From an uncultured Bacilli bacterium (GTDB taxonomy: Bacteria > Bacillota_I > Bacilli_A > RF39 > UBA660), in the NCBI GenBank assembly GCA_910577505.1, contig CAJTLN010000001.1, positions 248,001 to 312,000 of the forward strand: 64,000 bases of DNA. Direction: 5' to 3'. The position numbers and the translations under genes were made by a program. The notes under the pieces are model-generated. The model saw only the letters and a program-made list of their open reading frames with translations. It was not told the DNA's origin and made no database searches. This document shows positions 1 to 7,202 of the stretch, in pieces (positions within the stretch are counted from its first letter, which is position 1; each line of letters starts with the position of its first letter).

Positions 1-321
1 TCTAAATTAAATGAAGGAAGCAAGCTAGAAAATTTATTTAAAAAAATAAAAAAATATGAAAAAATTGGTGTAGTAATTTTAGAAGATGCAACCAAAATAA
101 AAAATTATATATATGATGATTGGTTTAGCATTTTTAATTTAAATGATGGTCTATGGATTGGTAAAGGAATGTCAGACCAAAGCGTATTCAAATATTCAAA
201 CTACACTAAAGAAATGACATATGATTATAAAAATGATATGGGATTCTATATTAACGAGGGAACAGCAACATTATGTAAAGTACTGAATTTCTATCCAATA
301 GAAGGTGAAGAAGATGAATAA
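1..321 (+). CDS. essC: Type VII secretion ATPase EssC, C-terminal end (5' partial)
   Basis: The frame is open from the first base and ends at TAA 319-321, so only the last 106 codons of a larger gene are visible. The stretch reads GVVILEDATKI, then a DDWF segment and DGLWIGKGMSDQ, which resembles the third (most C-terminal) ATPase domain of EssC/YukB from Gram-positive type VII secretion systems. EssC is a membrane-bound FtsK/SpoIIIE-type ATPase that recognises WXG100 substrates. The next gene is EsaB-like and the one after it WXG100-like, which supports the call. The stop overlaps the start of the esaB-like gene, indicating translational coupling. Identification rests on the C-terminal motif and on context only. 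Confidence 0.7.
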   Translation, partial: SKLNEGSKLENLFKKIKKYEKIGVVILEDATKIKNYIYDDWFSIFNLNDGLWIGKGMSDQSVFKYSNYTKEMTYDYKNDMGFYINEGTATLCKVLNFYPIEGEEDE

Positions 322-604
322 TAAAGTATTAATAAATCTTGATGTTCCAGAACTAGATTTATCTTTTGACTTGTTTATTCCAGTAAATGAGTTAGTATGG
401 AGAATAAGTAAACTAGTTGTGAAATCTGTTTCCGATTTATCAGGAGCAGGATTAAATCCAAACGACTCTTATATATTTATTAATAAGATAAATAATAGAA
501 TTTATAAAAATAATGAAACAATAATTGATACCGATATAAGAAATGGAACAGAATTAATTTTACTAAAGCAAACTTATGTAAAGTCGACGCAAACAATATT
601 GTAA
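314..604 (+). CDS. esaB: EsaB/YukD-like ubiquitin-fold T7SS protein
   Basis: A 96-aa cytosolic protein. Start ATG 314 is preferred over the in-frame GTG 305 because GAAGGTG at 301-307 is a ribosome site at the right distance; the gene then overlaps the essC stop by 8 bases. The pattern (KVLINLDVPEL, a central helix-like region, then a C-terminal strand GTELILLKQTYV) fits the small beta-grasp EsaB/YukD family, usually about 80 aa and a regulatory or accessory component of Firmicutes T7SS. Context between essC and a WXG100 gene agrees. The role is inferred from family and position; sequence similarity within this family is low. Confidence 0.7.
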   Translation: MNNKVLINLDVPELDLSFDLFIPVNELVWRISKLVVKSVSDLSGAGLNPNDSYIFINKINNRIYKNNETIIDTDIRNGTELILLKQTYVKSTQTIL

Positions 605-708
605 ACTAAAAATATGTTTGATAGAATAAAATCAGATAAAGTAATATGATTTAGCGTAAGTATTAATTTATCATTATATTAACGTTTAAATTAAGGAGAA
701 ATGTAAAA

Positions 709-1392
709 ATGATAGGATCAGGAGCAGCAGCCAAAGGAATATCAGCTGCAAAAAAAATAGGATTAGATGGAAGACAAGCAACAGATTCATTAAGAAAGAT
801 TGAAAGTTCTTATAATGAAATTATGTCTCAAATGGTAGACTTTATGCAAAGCGGAGTTATCGGAGCATTAAGTGATGTATGGTATGGTAATGATGCAGTT
901 AAATTCATGAGAGAAAAATTCCAACCAGCAATCGATAGTGTTGTTGATAGTACTGAAAGAGTTTTCACTAGTGTAAACGAAACAGTTAATCAGGCAGCAA
1001 CAAACTATGATAATCAACATCAAACAAATGTGTTCCAAAAAGTATCACATGTTGTAAAAAATGGTAAAGTAAAAACTGACGGATTTAAATCTGATAATAA
1101 TGGATTTGTTGGTATTACAAATTCATCATCATTTGAAGCCGCAAGAAAAGCTTTAACTCAAATTTCAGCAAATGTTGATGCAAAATTAAAAGAAGCTAAA
1201 GAAGCTGCTGCAAATAGTGGATTCCATGGAGGAGAACAACAACAAAGACTAGTAGAATCTATGGAAAAAATCAAAGAATCATTAGCAGGATTAACTAATG
1301 AATTAAATGAAGCAGCAAAAGAAGCTTTAACTAAAGCAGTAGAAAGAGAAGAAGAACTTGCTAAAGCAAATGCTGATTCATTTACAGCATAA
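709..1392 (+). CDS. Tandem WXG100-like (EsxA/EsxB-type) T7SS protein
   Basis: A 227-aa protein with RBS AAGGAG upstream; the 104-base gap after esaB may hold its own promoter. The first half is a helix-turn-helix with the classic motif WYG at residues 58-60. The second half (about 143-215) is another helical hairpin whose turn carries FHG at 172-174, an F-x-G version of the same motif. Single WXG100 proteins are about 100 aa and act as dimers exported by EssC; this protein looks like two such units joined by a Gly/Asn-rich linker (about 117-140). No signal peptide or membrane helix is seen. It is probably an exported Esx-type substrate or structural component. The tandem reading is inference from motif spacing; the WXG call is firmer. 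Confidence 0.75.
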   Translation: MIGSGAAAKGISAAKKIGLDGRQATDSLRKIESSYNEIMSQMVDFMQSGVIGALSDVWYGNDAVKFMREKFQPAIDSVVDSTERVFTSVNETVNQAATNYDNQHQTNVFQKVSHVVKNGKVKTDGFKSDNNGFVGITNSSSFEAARKALTQISANVDAKLKEAKEAAANSGFHGGEQQQRLVESMEKIKESLAGLTNELNEAAKEALTKAVEREEELAKANADSFTA

Positions 1393-1410
1393 GTTTAGTA
1401 TTAACTATTT

Positions 1411-1436
1411 AGAAAAAATATAATTTTTTCTAAATA
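1411..1436 (+). terminator. Hairpin after the WXG100-like gene
   Basis: A perfect 9-bp stem AGAAAAAAT/ATTTTTTCT at 1411-1431 with a 3-base loop lies 18 bases after the stop. It is A/T only and the T run is inside the stem, so it may be a weak terminator or a 3' stabiliser that sets the expression level of the abundant Esx protein above that of the genes behind it. Confidence 0.4.
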
Positions 1437-1468
1437 TATGGTAATCATAGTCATTATAATTACCATAT
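1436..1468 (+). repeat. Inverted repeat ATATGGTAAT/ATTACCATAT
   Basis: A perfect 10-bp inverted repeat with a 13-base spacer sits just upstream of the next gene (start 1492). It could be an operator-like site or an RNA hairpin that attenuates readthrough from the WXG100-like gene. Seen directly; function unknown. Confidence 0.45.
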
Positions 1469-1491
1469 ACTTGGAAAAAGTTGGTGATATT

Positions 1492-2055
1492 ATGATATCA
1501 ATAAACTCTTTTGAAATTGAAAAAGAACTAATATATTTGAATAAATTATTAGAAGAATACGAAAGCAACTATCTTATGTTATTTAAGGAACTTAATTCCT
1601 CTTCTTTTTTTTGGAAAGATGGAAAATCAGACTTATTTTATAAAAACGTACCTAAAGAATTTGAGAAAAACAAGAATTATTATGATGAAATTAAATCTAT
1701 AAAAGATTTTTATAACATAATTCTAGAAAAATATCACAAAATAGGCGATAAAATTGAAATAGAAATGTCCTCTCAAGAAAGTATTATAGAGAAATTTAAT
1801 AAAACAATCGAATTATCAAACGATATTTTATCTTCTTATAAACATCTTGATTTGTCATTTTGTGAAGAAGAAAGAGAAATAATAAATGAATATAAAAACG
1901 AATTGAAAGAACTTATTATAAAACTAAAAGAAGAAAAAAATAAAATTAAAAATTTATTTAATAAGATAGAAGATATTGAAAATCAAATAAATGAAAAAAT
2001 AGTTAGTCTAAAAATAACATATTTTAAGGAATTAGAATTCGAATCTTATATTTAA
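1492..2055 (+). CDS. Helical T7SS-associated protein, WXG-like hairpin
   Basis: 187 aa. Start ATG 1492 is chosen over in-frame ATG 1438, which lies inside an inverted repeat and lacks a ribosome site; TTGGTGAT precedes 1492. The protein is almost wholly helical and Glu/Lys rich. Residues 1-75 form a hairpin with turn SSFFWKDGKSD, a W-x-D variant near the WXG turn; the rest is long coiled coil. No signal peptide. It is the first of three small helical genes before the large substrate-like gene, an arrangement seen in LXG and polymorphic-toxin operons where small helical partners escort the substrate. The family is not recognised; a partner or chaperone role is inference. Confidence 0.6.
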   Translation: MISINSFEIEKELIYLNKLLEEYESNYLMLFKELNSSSFFWKDGKSDLFYKNVPKEFEKNKNYYDEIKSIKDFYNIILEKYHKIGDKIEIEMSSQESIIEKFNKTIELSNDILSSYKHLDLSFCEEEREIINEYKNELKELIIKLKEEKNKIKNLFNKIEDIENQINEKIVSLKITYFKELEFESYI

Positions 2056-2070
2056 TGAAAGGATGATAAT

Positions 2071-2379
2071 ATGATAAATGAAAATGATCTTTCTAAAAGT
2101 GCAAGTAAAATATCTTATTATCGTGCTTCAAATATAAAAATAAGTCGAAACATATCCTTGGTTTTCAATAGGCTAAACGAATATTATAAAACGCCAAACT
2201 CACTAAAATTTGAAAAAAAAATTACAGAACTTGAAAACCTTAATCATATATTAGAGAATAACTCCGATAAATTTATTTATATCCTTCAAAAAAATATTGC
2301 TATATACAAAGAAGAAGCAAGAAAAAATGCCCAATCTTTTAAAAATATTTATAATAGGAGTAATTCAAATGTTAGATGA
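2071..2379 (+). CDS. Small helical T7SS-associated protein (Esx/Lap-like)
   Basis: 102 aa, start ATG 2071 with AAAGGATG upstream, 15 bases after the preceding stop. Two helices are separated by a turn around YYKTPNS (about residues 42-48), the size and layout of a WXG100 or Lap-type partner, though WXG itself is absent. It ends with TGA and overlaps the next start by 11 bases. It probably pairs with the neighbouring helical protein or with the N-terminus of the downstream substrate-like protein. Inferred from size, helicity and position. Confidence 0.6.
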   Translation: MINENDLSKSASKISYYRASNIKISRNISLVFNRLNEYYKTPNSLKFEKKITELENLNHILENNSDKFIYILQKNIAIYKEEARKNAQSFKNIYNRSNSNVR

Positions 2380-2608
2380 AAATATAATAAAATATCGTAA
2401 TCTTTTAAATGAACTTCATCGTATAAATACCAAGATTAATAGATTAGATTTAGAGTATAAAGAATTAGATAAATTTATTGAAGATAATATAGCAATAGAT
2501 GGCAAAAAGCCAAATCAAGAACAGTTAAGTGAAATAAAATCTAACATAGAAAATCTAAAAAATAGCTTAAATAATGTTTTAATAAAAAAGGTTTCTAAAA
2601 AAATATAA
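2369..2608 (+). CDS. Small coiled-coil protein, T7SS operon
   Basis: 79 aa. Start ATG 2369 has ATAGGAG upstream and overlaps the previous gene by 11 bases; longer in-frame starts lie inside that gene. The sequence is one helical hairpin: residues 1-40 helical, a short break at IDGKKPNQ, then a second helix and a basic end (LIKKVSKKI). Size and place fit an LXG-associated alpha-helical partner (Lap) protein. No catalytic motif. Function inferred from context only. Confidence 0.6.
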   Translation: MLDENIIKYRNLLNELHRINTKINRLDLEYKELDKFIEDNIAIDGKKPNQEQLSEIKSNIENLKNSLNNVLIKKVSKKI

Positions 2609-2624
2609 AATTAGGAGGGTATCT

Positions 2625-3506
2625 ATGGAATTAAAAGTTAATCAAAATATAAATTTAGATTTAGAAAATAATTCCATTGGTCTACCTAACGGAATAAATA
2701 ATAATACAAATAATAATTCAAGTGTCCCTGTTTATCAACAAAAAAAGCAAGCAGAAGACGAAGACATGAACTTAGATTTAGATTCATTAAGTGATCAAAA
2801 AGTTAATTATTCATTATCTAAGATTGGTGAATCTCTTAAAAATATTGAAAATATAAAACCTAACTTAAAAAATCTTTTGGAAAAGGCAGCAAATCCTTTT
2901 AAACCAACTAAAAAAGAACTTTTAGAAGCTATATATATCGCAATGACTAGTCAATATATTGATAATGTCGATTTGAACTTTAGTAATCTAAGAGAAATGG
3001 AAAATAAAATAGATAATTTAACTAAAGAAATAGAAGAAGCTAGAGAAAAAGAATTATATTCAGATATGTCAGAAGCAGATGCTACTCAAAGATTTATTAG
3101 TTATTTATTTTCTAGTTCAAAAAATATTGAATCAACAGCAAAAAATTGCCCTATAGCTTATAAATGTAGAGATAATAAAGGAGATATTATATATGTTTAT
3201 GGTGAATTAGGACAGATATTAGGTACTGATTATGAAATTATTGAAACAATCAGTTACATGGATATGTATGGAGATAGCGAAACTTTCAAGAAGATTCAAA
3301 ATATATTTTCTAGCCAAAGTTCAGGAAAAGATCTAGAGTGGACTGATGACTTTAAAAAATTATATTATGAAATAACATCAACTTTAACATCTGAAGGATA
3401 TCATGATTACAATAATGATAATGAAGAGATAAAAAAATTAATAGAAGAAAGAGATAACTTAAAATATGTAAAGGAATATATTGACTCAGAAATAAATTTC
3501 AATTTG
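2625..3506 (+). pseudogene. T7SS substrate-like gene, 5' part, interrupted by an insertion
   Basis: Starts at ATG 2625 with a strong RBS (TTAGGAGGG) and gives about 294 residues before composition changes near 3505. The N-terminus MELKVNQNINLDLEN matches in style the start of the 880-aa toxin-like protein at 7203 (MESVQTQKNINLGM). Residues 15-55 are Asn/Gln-rich and low complexity; the rest is helical with a coiled coil near 125-145. The reading frame runs without a stop into the small gene at 3519, so an in-frame fusion of 413 aa is formally possible up to 3866. The lost 3' end is found at about 5304-5594. Together the two parts would make about 390 aa. It follows three helical partner genes, so it was probably a T7SS-exported protein. 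Its domain family is not recognised. Confidence 0.65.
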
Positions 3507-3518
3507 AGGAGGTGTTTT

Positions 3519-3866
3519 ATGTTTAATGAAATATGCATATATGAAGCGAAATTAACCAAATTAGATGAAATAGAAGAACTAATGAAAGAAGTTGCCGAAT
3601 TTTATTTACAACAAGATGGGGTCATTGATGTACATTATATAAAACGTACTCATCGACAAAAAGATTTTAATGCGGTTAAAGAGGGGGAATTGCCTGTTCG
3701 ACTCACGAGAAATGTAGGCAAGGTAACATATGTGTTGTATTGGGTGTTAGAAAATGAAGAAGCTCATGCAAGAGTATCTAAACTTGGTATAGAGAAGTTT
3801 TACAAACGTTGGAACAGATGTTTAACTACAATGCCTAAAATAATTTTGGGTGAGAATATCGTCTAA
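3519..3866 (+). CDS. Small monooxygenase-like (ABM-type) protein carried by the insert
   Basis: 115 aa from ATG 3519, with an excellent RBS GAGGAGGTG just upstream, so it is likely translated by itself although its frame is continuous with the broken gene before it. The start MFNEICIYEAKL, the helix KLDEIEELMKEVAEFYLQQ and the later strand VTYVLYWVLEN fit the ferredoxin-like fold of the antibiotic biosynthesis monooxygenase/quinol monooxygenase family, which has few fixed catalytic residues. Probably cytosolic. It is followed after 93 bases by the MGMT-like gene on the same strand. Substrate unknown; family assignment moderate. Confidence 0.55.
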   Translation: MFNEICIYEAKLTKLDEIEELMKEVAEFYLQQDGVIDVHYIKRTHRQKDFNAVKEGELPVRLTRNVGKVTYVLYWVLENEEAHARVSKLGIEKFYKRWNRCLTTMPKIILGENIV

Positions 3867-3959
3867 CCACAAATTCCAGTTTGTATGACGAATTTTTTCA
3901 AACAGCCTCATTGCATAGGAATGCCAAACAGATTATCCTTAAAGTAGGAGGTGGCAGAA

Positions 3960-4439
3960 ATGGCAAACGAAGATAAAAAAGATTTTAATGCTATGTTGCA
4001 CGATAATAAGAATATGCCAAAATTTCAAATTATCACAGACCAGAAAAGTATTGAAAAATATGGTGGCAGTAAAATGTATTTTGCACCGCCAATCGACTAT
4101 GACAAAGTAATGAAAAAAGTTCCGTATGGTAAAGTAATTACCGTTGGAGAAATACGAAAATACTTTGCAAAATTGAGTGGTGCTGATTTTACAGAACCAA
4201 TTACAGCGGGAATTTTTGTTTCCATTGTTGCATGGGCGAGTTATCAGCGTTCCGAAGATGAAACGCCTTATTGGAGAACATTGAAAGCAAACGGAGAACT
4301 CAATCCTAAATATCCCAATGGTATTGAAGCACAGAAAGAAAAATTGGAAGCAGAGGGACACATCATTATTCAAAAAGGTCGTAAAAATATACGATACTAT
4401 GTAAAGGACTATGAAAGTTCTCTCTTTGATTTGAAATAG
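3960..4439 (+). CDS. MGMT-family (alkyltransferase-like) protein without acceptor Cys
   Basis: 159 aa; ATG 3960 is chosen because TAGGAGGTG lies just before it (an in-frame GTG 3951 is inside this RBS). The segment VPYGKVITVGEIRKYFA is the helix-turn-helix DNA-binding start of O6-alkylguanine methyltransferases, and TPYWRTLKANGELN aligns with the active-site stretch usually reading PCHR. The acceptor Cys is Tyr here, as in alkyltransferase-like proteins, where the Cys is also lost. The ending QKEKLEAEGH..KGRKNIRYYV also fits. Such proteins bind damaged DNA and hand it to excision repair, or act as regulators. It is part of the inserted element. The 3' end overlaps the tail of the relaxase frame on the other strand. 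Confidence 0.6.
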   Translation: MANEDKKDFNAMLHDNKNMPKFQIITDQKSIEKYGGSKMYFAPPIDYDKVMKKVPYGKVITVGEIRKYFAKLSGADFTEPITAGIFVSIVAWASYQRSEDETPYWRTLKANGELNPKYPNGIEAQKEKLEAEGHIIIQKGRKNIRYYVKDYESSLFDLK

Positions 4440-5306
4440 GTAAATCTCTGTCAATGGATTTTTTACGCTGTCTTTGCGGTGGTTGCTGCTTGTTGCGTTC
4501 CTGTATCTCACGCAGATGTTTTAACACGCTCTGCTTTTCGGGCGGTCTGTGCTGTTCTTTGGCGGTAGCTGTCGGTTTCCTGCTGACTTGGTATTCCCAC
4601 TCCGCAAGGTCACGGTTATACTGTTCCACAACGCTTTCCATTTCACGGAAAGTCCGCATAAATACCTGCACATCGGGATAACCGTCCTCTTTGAGTGTAT
4701 CGGGAATTTTATCCAACCTGTCAGCAATCTCCGCTTCGGTTTTTACTTCCAACGCTTTTCGCTCTTTGCCTTTGAAAAGCCCCTTTGTATCGGCAAGCTG
4801 CTGTTTCAACTGCGGCAGAACTTTGTCCTGCAAGTTTTTGATTTTTACCGCCTTATTCTGTACTTTTATCATCAGGTTTCGCATATGGCGGAATTCTGCC
4901 ATATCAATATCAAGCGTAGGCTTGGGCGGCATATCTTTTTCTCGGATAAGGTTTTGCAGAAAATCTTTTGCTTTTGTTACAATCCCACGGAACAGATTAG
5001 GCAGCCAACCCTTGCTCTTGATAGACTGGCTTGCTTTTTCGTGTATCTCGGTCTGTTTGATTTCTAAAATCTTTGCTTCGGAAATACCCGATATGAGCGC
5101 CATATCCGCTGTTCTGTTCCATTCCTGCCTTGCGGTATTGTCCGCTTCAATCTCGGCGGCTTTGGGATTGTTCTTGCCGATTTTTTTGGTAGGAAGATAA
5201 ACGCTGTTCTTATCAAATACCTTTAACTGCTGTTCGGGATCGGAGATATGCCGATTGATAAGGTCGGTGTAACCGAGAAATCGGTTGCGATAAGCCAAGT
5301 ATAGCA
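4438..5306 (-). pseudogene. MobA/MobL-type relaxase, C-terminal fragment
   Basis: A minus-strand frame of about 290 codons that encodes a charged, helical protein (WLPNLFRG, then long Lys/Glu helices, FMRTFREMESVVEQYNRDLAEWE, and a basic Gln/Arg-rich end KSIDRDLPI). This is the look of the C-terminal half of plasmid or IME relaxases of the MobA/MobL group. The catalytic N-terminal half (Tyr and HxH motifs) is missing because host sequence begins at about 5306. The frame continues past DRDLPI into the antisense of the MGMT-like gene, so the native stop is lost as well. GC is much higher than the flanks. Non-functional. Confidence 0.65.
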
Positions 5307-5594
5307 TTAAAAGCTGTAAATGATTATAATTCTTATGTCAGTCAATTAATGAGTGGAAGCGTAGATTTTAATATTGATTCATTAAATCACATTCACTATT
5401 TAATGAATATTATGGAATACTTTTGTAACAGTGAAGAATTTAACGCAGTAGAAGAAAAATATAAAAATTTAGTAAAATATTTTATAATTGATCAAGAATA
5501 TGATTTAACTAATATAGAAAAAAACTTTTCTGATTCATCATATTTTATAAAATTATGTAAACAATTAAAATTAGAAAAAAATAGTAAACAATAG
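5304..5594 (+). pseudogene. T7SS substrate-like gene, 3' part after the insertion
   Basis: Open frame that begins inside the junction and reads LKAVNDYNSYVSQLMSGSVDFN, continuing helical and AT-rich to TAG 5592-5594. A start at ATG 5349 would have no ribosome site (upstream GTCAATTA). Composition is that of the host, like the broken gene ending near 3505, and the strand matches; it is best read as the missing C-terminus (about 96 residues). No recognised domain. If a protein is still made from ATG 5349 it would be 81 aa. Confidence 0.6.
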
Positions 5595-5642
5595 ATTTTA
5601 AATATGTTAATCTATTCAATAGAATATTTTATAATACGAAAT

Positions 5643-5672
5643 AAAAGAACTAAAATTTAATTTAGTTCTTTT
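5643..5672. terminator. Bidirectional terminator between the T7SS remnant and murC
   Basis: A perfect 12-bp stem AAAAGAACTAAA/TTTAGTTCTTTT with a 6-base loop. It has A and T runs on both sides, so it can end transcription of the plus-strand operon and of minus-strand murC, whose stop codon (5657-5659) lies in the loop. Confidence 0.85.
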
Positions 5673-7030
5673 AATTTATTTGCTATCTTAGTAACATTAC
5701 CAGCACCCAATGTTAAAACGATATCTCCCTCTTTAACATTGTCTTGTAATAATTTAATAATTTCGTCATGGTTACTAATATGAGTAGATTCTTTACCATA
5801 TTTTTTCAATTCTTCTATTAAATCTTCTTCATGAATATTAAAAGTATTAATTTCTCTTGCTGCGTATATATCAGTGATAATAATATGATCAAACTCTTTT
5901 AAAGCTTTAGCAAAATCTTCTAAGTGTTCTTTTAATCTACTATATGTATGTGCTTCAAATACTACCCAAGATTCATTATATTTTTTGTTTTTAATACCAT
6001 TAACAGTAGCCATAATTTCAGTAGGATGATGACCATAATCATCATATACTTTAGCTCCATTTAGCATACACTTATATTCTAATCTTCTAGAAGCCCCATC
6101 AAACTTTAAAAGCGCTTTAGCAATAGTTTCTACATCTATGCCATATGCATCACATAATGCTACACAACATAAGCTATTAAATACATTATGTAAACCAGCA
6201 ACTTTTAAAGTTATAGTACCCTTATTTTCACCTTTACTATAAACATCATAAGTAGCGAAACCATCATTATCAAATGCTACATTTTTATAAGTCCAGTCAG
6301 CCTCACCCGTTTTACCAACAGTAATTACTTTAGCTTTTGTATAATTTTTTAAATTATAGCATCTCTCATCGTCTCTATTTAATATTAAATATCCACCTTC
6401 TGGTAATAATGAAACATACTTTTGAAAACTCTTACTGATATTATCGATATTACCAAAATAATCTAAATGATCATTATCAATATTTAAAACAATTGCACTT
6501 CTTTGCTTAAAATTCAAATAACTTTCACAATATTCACAAGCTTCTATAACAAAGTAATCACTATTACCAACACGATAATTACCGTCAATAGCTTTTAAAA
6601 CAGCACCAACTTGAATAGAAGGATCTAAATCAGCTTCCAAAAAAGCACTAGCAACCATACTTGTTGTACTTGTTTTACCATGTGTACCAGCTATACCAAT
6701 AGTATCTTTATATAGTTTAGTTATTTCTCCTAAAAACATTCCTCTTTCAACACAAGGAATTCCGAGTTCTTTAGCTTTTACTAACTCAGGATTATCTTTT
6801 TTAATAGCAGCTGTATAAACTATTAAATCAATATCATTAGTAATATTATCTGGATTATGCCCAATGTTAACACTGATACCATTATCTTCAAGCCATTCAG
6901 TTTGATTAGACTTTTGACCATCAGAACCACTTACTTCAAAATTCCAAGATTTAAGTATCTCGGCAATACCACTCATACTTATGCCACCAATACCAATCAT
7001 ATATATTTTTTTATAGTTATTTATATTCAT
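5657..7030 (-). CDS. murC: UDP-N-acetylmuramate--L-alanine ligase
   Basis: 457 aa, the usual length. MurC joins L-Ala to UDP-MurNAc with ATP, the first step of the stem peptide of peptidoglycan, in the cytosol. The N-terminal UDP-binding Rossmann motif IGIGGISMSG (about residues 12-21), the Mur-ligase ATP loop AGTHGKTSTTSM (about 114-125), a conserved NIDNDHLDYFG segment and the C-terminal YDDYGHHPTE motif are all present. RBS AGGAGG precedes the start. It stands alone between two T7SS-type loci on the opposite strand. It shows that this lineage makes a peptidoglycan wall, unlike true mycoplasmas. Confidence 0.95.
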   Translation of the reverse strand: MNINNYKKIYMIGIGGISMSGIAEILKSWNFEVSGSDGQKSNQTEWLEDNGISVNIGHNPDNITNDIDLIVYTAAIKKDNPELVKAKELGIPCVERGMFLGEITKLYKDTIGIAGTHGKTSTTSMVASAFLEADLDPSIQVGAVLKAIDGNYRVGNSDYFVIEACEYCESYLNFKQRSAIVLNIDNDHLDYFGNIDNISKSFQKYVSLLPEGGYLILNRDDERCYNLKNYTKAKVITVGKTGEADWTYKNVAFDNDGFATYDVYSKGENKGTITLKVAGLHNVFNSLCCVALCDAYGIDVETIAKALLKFDGASRRLEYKCMLNGAKVYDDYGHHPTEIMATVNGIKNKKYNESWVVFEAHTYSRLKEHLEDFAKALKEFDHIIITDIYAAREINTFNIHEEDLIEELKKYGKESTHISNHDEIIKLLQDNVKEGDIVLTLGAGNVTKIANKLKELN

Positions 7031-7121
7031 AAATATTCCTCCTATTTAAATTAATTATATAAAACCATAAACTATAAATATTTTCAGTAATAAATATTTA
7101 TAAATAAAGCATTTCAATAAA

Positions 7122-7130
7122 ATTATAGCA
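7122..7130 (-). promoter_or_regulatory. Probable murC promoter (extended -10)
   Basis: Read on the minus strand, TGCTATAAT is an extended -10 box about 90 bases upstream of the murC start. No good -35 box is visible 17 bases further up, which is common for extended -10 promoters. Confidence 0.5.
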
Positions 7131-7151
7131 CAACATCTAAAAAAATATCAC

Positions 7152-7180
7152 TTTATTAAAATATCTTTTAAAGGTATAAT
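7152..7180 (+). promoter_or_regulatory. Promoter of the toxin-like gene
   Basis: TATAAT at 7175-7180 is preceded, 17 bases up, by TTTATT (7152-7157). The following AGAAAGTAAAGGAAGTATG contains the RBS. A very similar block occurs at 10151-10202, so the promoter region has been duplicated. Confidence 0.6.
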
Positions 7181-7202
7181 ATATATAGAAAGTAAAGGAA
7201 GT

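Larger units (their letters stand above)
3505..5306. mobile_element. Remnant of a mobilizable element inserted in a T7SS gene
   Basis: About 1.8 kb that differs from both flanks. Its right half (about 4440-5300) is clearly GC-richer, near 45-50%, against about 28% around it. It holds a monooxygenase-like gene, an MGMT-like gene and the C-terminal part of a MobA/MobL-type relaxase on the opposite strand. Frames on both sides encode Asn/Lys/Ile-rich protein of host style. I see no integrase, no terminal inverted repeats and no clear target duplication, so this is a deletion remnant rather than an intact element. Boundaries are good to about 10 bases. Confidence 0.75.

Noticed and set aside
4454..5200. 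Several plus-strand ORFs of 75-172 aa in the GC-rich block
   Set aside because: They lie antisense to the relaxase fragment, have no RBS and encode Cys/Phe/Leu-rich nonsense typical of shadow frames; the minus strand gives a sensible charged helical protein.
5349..5594. Independent 81-aa gene
   Set aside because: There is no RBS at ATG 5349 and the frame is open upstream to the insertion border, so it is better read as the 3' part of the split gene.
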